A stretch of 7,598 nucleotides of DNA from Treponema sp. (lineage in GTDB: Bacteria; Spirochaetota; Spirochaetia; Treponematales; Treponemataceae), in contig JAFLSP010000007.1 of the NCBI GenBank assembly GCA_022510885.1, positions 1 to 7,598 on the forward strand, read 5' to 3'. Position 1 is the stretch's first letter, and every line of letters starts with the position of its first letter. Both the position numbers and the translations under genes were made by a program. Of the stretch, positions 1 to 6,004 are shown piece after piece. A model generated the notes under the pieces. The model had not been told where the DNA came from and made no database searches. It saw only the letters and a program-made list of their open reading frames with translations.

Positions 1-359
1 AGCAGGCGCAAGACTTGAAGGACAACATTGCGAAACTTGACCTCACGATGGAAACACTTACGGAAAACCAAAAAGTGCAAGTGCGCAAAGCTGTGGATAC
101 TTTGAATCAGGCGCGCGAGCAAATCAATTCGATGGGGCGCACTGTGGAATTGGCGCAACGTTCCTACGATATGTCGATGAGGTCGTTTAACAACGGTCTA
201 ATGGAATTGATGGATGTACGCGATGCGCAGGAACAGTTGAATCAGGCGATGCTTGGTCAACTGAATCAAAAATACAATTATATCTGCGCACTTATGGATT
301 TAGAAAATACGTTAAATGTTACGCTTTCCGGCACACAACCGGTGGCAGAGCAGCAATAA
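1..359 (+). CDS. TolC-family outer-membrane efflux channel, C-terminal fragment
   Basis: This is the 3' end of a gene that begins before the window; the frame is open from base 3 and ends at TAA 357-359. About 118 residues are visible. They are helical and rich in Gln, Asn, Leu and Met, with the typical last-repeat pattern of the outer-membrane efflux family: a Tyr-x-x-Ser-x-x-Ser-Phe-x-x-Gly segment, then an L-M-D-V-R-D-A-Q-like turn, then a long helix ending in A-L-M-D-L-E-N-T-L. In this family, trimers form an outer-membrane beta-barrel and a periplasmic alpha-tunnel that carries exported compounds out of the cell. The adaptor gene follows after 21 nt and the RND pump comes next, which supports the role. 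A TTG at base 15 is in frame but is very unlikely to be the true start, because the coding sequence continues to the window edge. By hand count the fragment is about 46% G+C, lower than the genes that follow. Confidence 0.9.
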   Translation, partial: QAQDLKDNIAKLDLTMETLTENQKVQVRKAVDTLNQAREQINSMGRTVELAQRSYDMSMRSFNNGLMELMDVRDAQEQLNQAMLGQLNQKYNYICALMDLENTLNVTLSGTQPVAEQQ

Positions 360-380
360 CGGAAACAAGGAGATTTTGCT

Positions 381-1313
381 ATGAACATCGAACACGCGAA
401 AAAAGCGGTGCTGCTTGCGGCGGCGGTTGTACTGCTTGCGGCAGGCTGCAAAAAGGGCGGCGCGGGCGCAAAGACTATGGACGACACGGAAATCATCTAT
501 GCGGTCAGCACGTACCGGACTGCGCCCGGCAATTTGGATGAGTATCTTGAATTCGGCGGCGACGTGGATTCCGTCTCTGCGGTGAACGTGGTGCCCGACC
601 AGGCGGGAAAAATCTCGCGCATCCTGGTGAACGTGGGCGACATGGTGCGCCGTGACCAGGTGCTTGCCTATGTGGACGCGAGCCGCCCCGGCATGAACTA
701 CAGCGAAAGCCCTGTGCGCGCGCCGATTGCGGGGCGCATCACGTCGATTCCGCCCACGATTGGCGCGACGGTCAGCCAGGCGACCACCGTGGCGCGCATT
801 GCCCGCACCGACGATTTGGAAATCAAGGTGAACGTCGCGGAGCGGTTCATCAGCCGCATCAAGCAGGGGCAGTCTGCGGTCATCACGTTTGATGCCTATC
901 CCGGCGTGGAATTCAAGGCGCGGGTGTTCGAGGTCAGCCCGGTTTTGGACACGTCAACGCGCACCATGGCAATCAAACTGCGCATTGAGCCGCAGGACAG
1001 CCGCATCAAGGTGGGCATGTACGCGCGGGTTCGGCTCGTGACCGACAGCGTGCAGAACGCCATCGTCATTCCCAACAGCGCGATGATTACCCGCGAGGGC
1101 AGGACTTTCGTCTTTGTCATCGCGACGCAGAAGGACGGGACGAAGGCAGCGACCGTCCGCCAGCAGCCGGTGACGGTGGGCATTTCCGTGGACAACCGCA
1201 CCGAAATCGCCAAGGGGCTTGAGGCGGGCGACGAAATCGTCGTGAAGGGACAGTCGCTGCTGAACGACGGCGCGGCGGTGAACATCATTTCTACTTCCGA
1301 AGCGGGAATGTAG
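381..1313 (+). CDS. RND efflux periplasmic adaptor lipoprotein (membrane fusion protein), hairpin-less BesA-like
   Basis: This 310-residue adaptor should link the RND pump to the outer-membrane channel. Residues 1-23 form a lipoprotein signal: Lys at 7-8, a hydrophobic stretch at 9-21, then A-A-G-C with the lipidated Cys at 23. The Ala at -3 is looser than the enterobacterial lipobox. Residues 68-98 and 112-140 are the two halves of a lipoyl/biotinyl-like domain (V-x-V-x-P-D-x-A-G-K-I and R-A-P-I-A-G-R-I). About 145-222 is the beta-barrel and 223-310 the membrane-proximal domain, which contains V-I-P-N-S-A-M-I. Only about 13 residues (99-111) join the lipoyl halves, where most adaptors carry a coiled-coil hairpin of dozens of residues. 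The length is therefore short for the family. Borrelia BesA is a known hairpin-less adaptor. The start has a good Shine-Dalgarno AAGGAG at 367-372, 8 nt before the ATG. I am sure of the adaptor role; the substrate is unknown. Confidence 0.95.
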   Translation: MNIEHAKKAVLLAAAVVLLAAGCKKGGAGAKTMDDTEIIYAVSTYRTAPGNLDEYLEFGGDVDSVSAVNVVPDQAGKISRILVNVGDMVRRDQVLAYVDASRPGMNYSESPVRAPIAGRITSIPPTIGATVSQATTVARIARTDDLEIKVNVAERFISRIKQGQSAVITFDAYPGVEFKARVFEVSPVLDTSTRTMAIKLRIEPQDSRIKVGMYARVRLVTDSVQNAIVIPNSAMITREGRTFVFVIATQKDGTKAATVRQQPVTVGISVDNRTEIAKGLEAGDEIVVKGQSLLNDGAAVNIISTSEAGM

Positions 1314-1340
1314 CGGCGGCGCGTAATCTAAGGAGAAGTT

Positions 1341-4300
1341 ATGACCTTATCAGAAAGATGTGTGAACAAGCCCACCACGACGCTGCTCGTCTTCCTCGTG
1401 CTGATTGGCTTGGGCATCTACTGCACGGCGAGCCTTCCGGTCGATATGTACCCGGACATGGACTTGCCCTACATGATTGTCTACACGACTTACGGAAACG
1501 CCGGCCCGGAGGAGGTCGAGCAGAGCCTGTCGCGCACCTTGGAAAGCTCGCTTTCCGGCTTGAGCGGATTGAAGAAGTTGCAGTCGCGCTCGCAGTCGGG
1601 CGTGTCGATTGTGATATTGCAGTTTGAGTTCGGCACGAACCTGGACGCGGCGGCGGGCGACATACGCGACAAGATAGACATGGTGCGCACGTATCTGCCC
1701 GATGACGCGGACACGCCGATTACGATTCGCATGGACCCGTCCATGATGCCGATTATGATGCTTGCGGTGCAGGGAAGCCGCACGCCGGAGGAACTGCGCC
1801 AGTTTGCGGAGGACGTCATTCAGCCGCGCCTGGAGCAGTTGGACGGCGTTGCGTCGGCAAACGTCATCGGCGGGCGCGAAAAGTCAATCAACGTGGAAAT
1901 CCCGCGCGACCGCCTTGAGGCCTACGGGCTTTCAATCAGTTCCGTGGTGTCGATGATTGGCGCGCAGAACATCCAGTCGTCGGGCGGCGTGATTACGAGC
2001 GGCGACATCAACTATACGATTAAGGCGAACGGCAAGTATCAAAACCTTGAGGACTTGAAGAACACGGTCATTTCATATAAGGCAAGCACGGGCGACGGCT
2101 ACAACGCGCCCGAAGTGCGTACCGTCCGCCTGCGCGACATTGCCGACGTGTACGAGGGCTACAAGGACGAAAGCACGCTCGCCTACCTTGACGGCGAACC
2201 GGCGGTCATGCTGATGATTCAGAAGCAGAGCGGCAAGAACTCCGTGAGCGCGGCAAAAAAAGTGCGCAAGGCACTGGTTGAGCTGAAGAACGAACTGCCC
2301 GCGGACGTGGGCTTGACCGAAACCTACAACACCGTGGACATCATCGAACAGACGATTAACGAGGTCGTCTCGTCGGTCGTGCAGGGTGCGCTGCTTGCGG
2401 TTGCGGTCTTGTTCGTCTTTTTGCGCTCGCTCAAAAGCACGATTATCGTCGGTCTTGCGATTCCGATTTCCGTGCTTATCACGCTGTTCCTGATGTACTT
2501 CAAGGGCATCACGATTAACTCGATTTCCATGGTCGGCCTGCTGCTCGGAATCGGTATGCTTGTGGACAACTCAATCGTCGTTTTGGAAAACATCTACGCC
2601 TACCGGCAGAAGGACGCAAAGCCAAAGGTGGCGGCAATCCTCGGCTCGCAGGAAATGGCGATGTCCATCACGTCGAGTACGCTCACGTCGGTGTGCATTT
2701 TCTTGCCCATGCTGATGTTCCAGTCGAAGCTGGGCATCATGGGGCAGATGTTCCACGACCTTGCCTACACGATTATTTTCTCGCTCATGTGTTCGCTTAT
2801 CGTCGCAATCTGCCTTGTGCCGGTGCTTACGTCAAAGTACCTGCGGATTGATAAAATTGATGACAGCGGCGACAGCGCGGGCGACCGCATCAACCGCGCG
2901 TTCAACCGCTTTTTCTTCAATATGGAGAATTCATACGCGCGCGGAGTCAGCTGGGTTCTGCATCATCGGCGGATGAGCATCCTCGTACTTGCGGGGCTGT
3001 TCGTGCTCTCCATTATGGCGGTCAAGGTGGTGGGATTCATCTTCATGCCCGAAAGCGCGGCGAACTCCGTGGCGGTCGAGTTTGAGCTGGCAAAAGGCAC
3101 GCGCCTTGAGGTGACCGAGGACACCATGCGCGAATTCGAGAACATGGCGTTGCAGGACTTGAAGGGCGTGAAATACACGTCCGTCACCGTCGGCGGCACG
3201 TCGATGATGTCTGCAAGTTCCGAGACGAACACCGGCTCCATCACGTTCATGCTGTACGAGCCGAAGAACCGTGAGAAAGACTGGGACAACGAGAAGACGG
3301 CAAAGGAAAAACTGCGCCGCTACTTCAATCTCTTCCCCGGCGCGGAGCTGAAATTCAGCGCGAACAGGAACAGCGCGTCAAGTTCGAGCGGCATGAGCAT
3401 CGACATTCGCAGTGACGACTTGGATTTGGTACGCGCGACGGCGGCGCAAGTGACTGAGCTGCTCAAGGAAAAGGGCGGTGACTTAGTGACCGAGGTGACG
3501 AGCGACCAGGAGGACGGACTGCCGCAGGCGGAGATTATCTTTGACCGCGACCGGATGTACCAGTTCGGGCTGAATATTTACAGCGTTGAGGCGGACATCA
3601 AGGGCGCAATCAACGGCACGACGGCGAGCCGCCTCACGCAGAACGGTGACGACATCGATGTTGTGGTGCGGTTGCCGGAGAAGGACAAGTCCAAGCTGAC
3701 GGACTTGGATGAGATTTCGGTGGTCAATTCGTCGGGACAGCGCATTCCGCTTTCCAGTTTTGCGCATTACGTGGAGTCAACCGCGCCAGTCACGATTTAT
3801 CGTGAAAACCAAGCGCGTATCCTCCACGTAACGGGCAAGCCGGTGTCGGGGCTTTCGCTCGACAAGGTGCAGGCGGGCGTGAAGAAACTGATTGACGACA
3901 ACATCCCGAAAGACGAGGGCGTGACGATTACGTTCAGCGGCGACTTTGCGGACATGATGGAAGCGGCGGCGAACTTCGGTTTGATTATTATGATTGCGGC
4001 AATTCTCGTGTTCGTCGTCATGGCAAGCCAGTTTGAGTCGTTGCTCGACCCGTTCATCGTCATTTTCACCATTCCGCTGTCGTTTATCGGCGTGATGATG
4101 ATTTACGGACTTTCCGGCAACCAGCTCAACCTGATTACGATTATGGGTATGCTCGTTTTGGTCGGCACGATAGTCAACAATGGTATCGTTCTCGTTGACT
4201 ATACCAACCTGCTGCGCAAGCGCGGGTTTGGCTTGGAAGAGGCCTGCGTGGAGGCGGCGCGCAACCGTCTGCGCCCGATTTTGATGTCCACGCTGACCAC

Positions 4301-4790
4301 GGTCATCTCGCTTGCGCCGATGGCGTTCTTCCCCGGCGAAGGCTCGCAGTCGATGCAGCCGATTTCGCTGACCGTGTTCGGCGGCATGACGTTCGGCTCG
4401 CTGATGACGCTCTTCCTCATGCCTACGGTGTACTACATCTTTAACGCGCGTCGTCTGAAACGTGCGGCAAAGAGAGCGGCGCGGCAGGCGAGCAAGCAGG
4501 AAGGCTTGGTTATGGACAGCGGCGTGGGCGCGAAAGAACGCCGCCGCGCGGAAAAACTTGCGGCAAAGGCGGAGCGGCAGCGCACGAAGGCGGGAAAACT
4601 GGCCGCGCAGCTCGCCGCCGCACAGGAACTTGCCAATCAGACGGCACTCGCACAGGCGGAAGCGGAAGAAAACGCAAAAAAAGCCGCCGAAGCAGAAGCT
4701 GCCGCGCAAGCGGAGGCAGCGGCGGTCGCACAGGCAGAAACGGAAATACAGGCGCATGACGCAGAAAATGGCGAAGGAGCGGAGCAATAA
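1341..4790 (+). CDS. RND-family (HAE1/AcrB-like) efflux pump, inner-membrane permease
   Basis: This 1149-residue proton-driven pump takes compounds from the periplasm or inner membrane and passes them through the adaptor and channel encoded just upstream. The layout is the usual twofold one: TM1 at about 11-30, a periplasmic loop at 31-339, five TMs between about 340 and 497, TM7 at 545-565, a second periplasmic loop at 566-876, and five TMs at 877-1031. The family motif after TM1 (L-P-V-D-M-Y-P-D) is present. TM4 carries G-M-L-V-D-N-S-I-V-V-L-E-N, with Asp409 matching AcrB Asp407 and Asn410 in place of Asp408. TM10 carries V-G-T-I-V-N-N-G-I-V, with Asn946 in place of AcrB Lys940. Residues after about 1037 are an extra tail, annotated separately; family members are usually about 1020-1050 residues. 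An AAGGAG at 1330-1335 lies 5 nt before the ATG. The TAA shares one base with the next ATG (TAATG). The drug, metabolite or lipid it exports cannot be told from the sequence. Confidence 0.96.
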   Translation: MTLSERCVNKPTTTLLVFLVLIGLGIYCTASLPVDMYPDMDLPYMIVYTTYGNAGPEEVEQSLSRTLESSLSGLSGLKKLQSRSQSGVSIVILQFEFGTNLDAAAGDIRDKIDMVRTYLPDDADTPITIRMDPSMMPIMMLAVQGSRTPEELRQFAEDVIQPRLEQLDGVASANVIGGREKSINVEIPRDRLEAYGLSISSVVSMIGAQNIQSSGGVITSGDINYTIKANGKYQNLEDLKNTVISYKASTGDGYNAPEVRTVRLRDIADVYEGYKDESTLAYLDGEPAVMLMIQKQSGKNSVSAAKKVRKALVELKNELPADVGLTETYNTVDIIEQTINEVVSSVVQGALLAVAVLFVFLRSLKSTIIVGLAIPISVLITLFLMYFKGITINSISMVGLLLGIGMLVDNSIVVLENIYAYRQKDAKPKVAAILGSQEMAMSITSSTLTSVCIFLPMLMFQSKLGIMGQMFHDLAYTIIFSLMCSLIVAICLVPVLTSKYLRIDKIDDSGDSAGDRINRAFNRFFFNMENSYARGVSWVLHHRRMSILVLAGLFVLSIMAVKVVGFIFMPESAANSVAVEFELAKGTRLEVTEDTMREFENMALQDLKGVKYTSVTVGGTSMMSASSETNTGSITFMLYEPKNREKDWDNEKTAKEKLRRYFNLFPGAELKFSANRNSASSSSGMSIDIRSDDLDLVRATAAQVTELLKEKGGDLVTEVTSDQEDGLPQAEIIFDRDRMYQFGLNIYSVEADIKGAINGTTASRLTQNGDDIDVVVRLPEKDKSKLTDLDEISVVNSSGQRIPLSSFAHYVESTAPVTIYRENQARILHVTGKPVSGLSLDKVQAGVKKLIDDNIPKDEGVTITFSGDFADMMEAAANFGLIIMIAAILVFVVMASQFESLLDPFIVIFTIPLSFIGVMMIYGLSGNQLNLITIMGMLVLVGTIVNNGIVLVDYTNLLRKRGFGLEEACVEAARNRLRPILMSTLTTVISLAPMAFFPGEGSQSMQPISLTVFGGMTFGSLMTLFLMPTVYYIFNARRLKRAAKRAARQASKQEGLVMDSGVGAKERRRAEKLAAKAERQRTKAGKLAAQLAAAQELANQTALAQAEAEENAKKAAEAEAAAQAEAAAVAQAETEIQAHDAENGEGAEQ
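4449..4787 (+). other. Ala/Glu/Gln/Lys-rich C-terminal tail of the RND pump
   Basis: Residues 1037 to 1149 of the pump extend past the last membrane helix. The first half is strongly basic (many Arg and Lys, for example R-R-L-K-R-A-A-K-R-A-A-R). The second half is acidic and dominated by Ala, Glu and Gln, with repeated A-E-A and A-Q-A units. No Pro or Cys is present and Gly is rare until the last residues, so a long charged helix or coiled coil is likely. By AcrB topology this tail is in the cytoplasm. It runs without interruption to the TAA, which overlaps the start of the next gene, so it is not an obvious frameshift product. Its function is unknown; a docking site for a cytosolic partner is one possibility. 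Confidence 0.75.
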
Positions 4791-5167
4791 TGACAAAGAA
4801 ACCGAAAGAGCGCGTTGATTTTACCGCACAGCCGCTCAAAAGCAAAAAAGACGATGAGCGGTACGCGCCCGCCGGAGCAGTCGTGCGCGTGGAAGTCATC
4901 TGCACGCAGGCGTTGGAAGAGGATTTCCGGCAGGAATTTGACGAGCGCAACGTCGCCGCGCGGTATACCAAACTGGCGAGTGTCATGGGTGCGGGCTATT
5001 CCAATCCGTGCCTGGGCGACGCAATCTGGCCGCAGCTCAACGTGATGTTCATCATCTATTGCAACAAGGATGACTGCGAAATCATCAAAGAAATCGTGTG
5101 GAAACTGCGCGACAAGTACCGCACTGAAGGCATCGCCTGTTTTGTGAGCGCGGCAGAGGAAGCGTAG
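4790..5167 (+). CDS. PG0541-type transporter-associated PII-like small protein
   Basis: This 125-residue soluble protein has no signal peptide or membrane segment. After a charged, Lys-rich N-terminus (1-30), it shows an alternating strand/helix pattern that fits the ferredoxin-like fold of the PII superfamily: strand at about 32-38, helix 41-52, strand 58-64, a M-G-A-G-Y-S-N-P-C loop at 66-74, strand 84-91, helix 95-109 and a final strand at 114-119. From memory, similar proteins named after Porphyromonas gingivalis PG0541 are encoded directly after RND pump genes, and this order is the same here. The ATG overlaps the stop of the pump gene by one base, with AAGGAG at 4774-4779 ten nt upstream, so the two are probably translationally coupled. 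PII-like proteins often bind nucleotides or sense a ligand and control a membrane partner. That this one controls the pump is inference, and no ligand-binding residues can be assigned with confidence. Confidence 0.75.
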   Translation: MTKKPKERVDFTAQPLKSKKDDERYAPAGAVVRVEVICTQALEEDFRQEFDERNVAARYTKLASVMGAGYSNPCLGDAIWPQLNVMFIIYCNKDDCEIIKEIVWKLRDKYRTEGIACFVSAAEEA

Positions 5168-5168
5168 C

Positions 5169-5999
5169 ATGGCAATCATCACGCTTACCCGTCAGTCCGG
5201 CTCGTTTGGCGACGAAATCGGTATGCTCATTGCGCGGCGGCTCGGCTACACGTTCTACGACCGCAAGGAAATCGAGCGGCGCATCATTGCGAAGGGGCTT
5301 TCTCCCGAGGAACTGGCGAAGTACGACGAGCGCAAGCCGAACATCTTTGACCGTTGGGCAAAGGCGCGCGATAGATACCTGAACTACTTGAGCATGGTCG
5401 TCCTTGAGATGGCGCAGCAGAACAACTGCGTCATCATAGGGCGCGGCGCGTTCCTTTTCCTTGCCGACGTGCCGAACCATCTGACGATTCGCTTTGTCTC
5501 CACGACCGAGGCGCGTCTGCGCCACATCAAGGAACTGACAGGCGTAAAAAACGATGAGCTTGCGCTCAAGATGCTCAAGGATTCGGACAAACGGCAGCGC
5601 GCATTCTATAAAAGCTCGTTCCACTACGATTTGAATGACCATTCGCGCATTCACGCGACGATTAACACGGCATCGCTCAAGCCCGACATGACGGCGGACA
5701 TGATTGTGACGGGCATTCGCGAGAATATTTCCGCCGACATCGAGGACTTGGGCGAGCAGCGCGTTGAGGAACTGATTTTTGCGCAGAAAGTCGCGAACAA
5801 GTTGGTGTTTGAGCACAACTTGCGTATCGATGAATTGCGCGTGACCGTGCACGACAAGACGATAACGCTGTACGGGCTTGCCGCGTTCAGCGCGACCGTC
5901 GAGCGCGCCACCACGATTCTCAACAGCGAGTGGGCGGGCTACAAGGTCGTTTCAGAAATCAAGTGCGTGCAGGACAGCCATTCGTCCAAGAACAAATAG
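5169..5999 (+). CDS. Cytidylate-kinase-like protein with probable C-terminal BON domain
   Basis: This 276-residue protein has no signal peptide. Residues 1-190 resemble the cytidylate-kinase-like family: first strand I-I-T-L-T-R-Q, a P-loop-like G-S-F-G-D-E-I-G at 11-18, Y-D-R-K-E-I at 30-35, a C-V-I-I-G-R-G-A strand/turn at 87-94, a D-K-R-Q-R-A-F-Y segment at 140-147 and an N-T-A-S-L motif near 166-170. The P-loop lacks the Lys of a classical Walker A (GxxxxGK[ST]), as is usual in this family, so NMP kinase activity is unproven. Residues 204-267 look like a BON domain, with the pattern V-A-N-K-L, then L-R-V-T-V-H-D-K-T-I-T-L-Y-G-L, then Y-K-V-V-S-E-I-K. It starts 1 nt after the previous stop, with AGAGGA at 5155-5160, and is the last gene of the operon. 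True cytidylate kinase (Cmk, about 220 residues) makes CDP from CMP; I do not think this is the housekeeping enzyme. Confidence 0.8.
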   Translation: MAIITLTRQSGSFGDEIGMLIARRLGYTFYDRKEIERRIIAKGLSPEELAKYDERKPNIFDRWAKARDRYLNYLSMVVLEMAQQNNCVIIGRGAFLFLADVPNHLTIRFVSTTEARLRHIKELTGVKNDELALKMLKDSDKRQRAFYKSSFHYDLNDHSRIHATINTASLKPDMTADMIVTGIRENISADIEDLGEQRVEELIFAQKVANKLVFEHNLRIDELRVTVHDKTITLYGLAAFSATVERATTILNSEWAGYKVVSEIKCVQDSHSSKNK

Positions 6000-6004
6000 C
6001 GCGC

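Noticed and set aside
15..359. The channel fragment as a complete small protein starting at TTG 15
   Set aside because: The frame is open to the window edge, and the sequence matches only the last part of a TolC-type protein.
3777..4796. A 339-codon open frame on the - strand opposite the RND pump
   Set aside because: It is rich in Arg, His and Cys with no recognisable domain, and lies fully opposite a strongly conserved pump sequence. Long antisense frames are common in GC-rich genes.
4462..4818. A 118-codon + strand frame in another phase over the pump tail
   Set aside because: It is almost entirely Arg, Lys and Gln, as expected from reading the Ala/Glu-rich tail out of phase, and it runs across the next gene's start.
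5085..5852. A 255-codon open frame on the - strand opposite the kinase-like gene
   Set aside because: It has no recognisable motif and mirrors the codon pattern of the well-supported + strand gene.
5169..5999. Housekeeping cytidylate kinase (cmk)
   Set aside because: The P-loop lacks the Walker A Lys, and the protein has an extra C-terminal domain; it fits the kinase-like family better.
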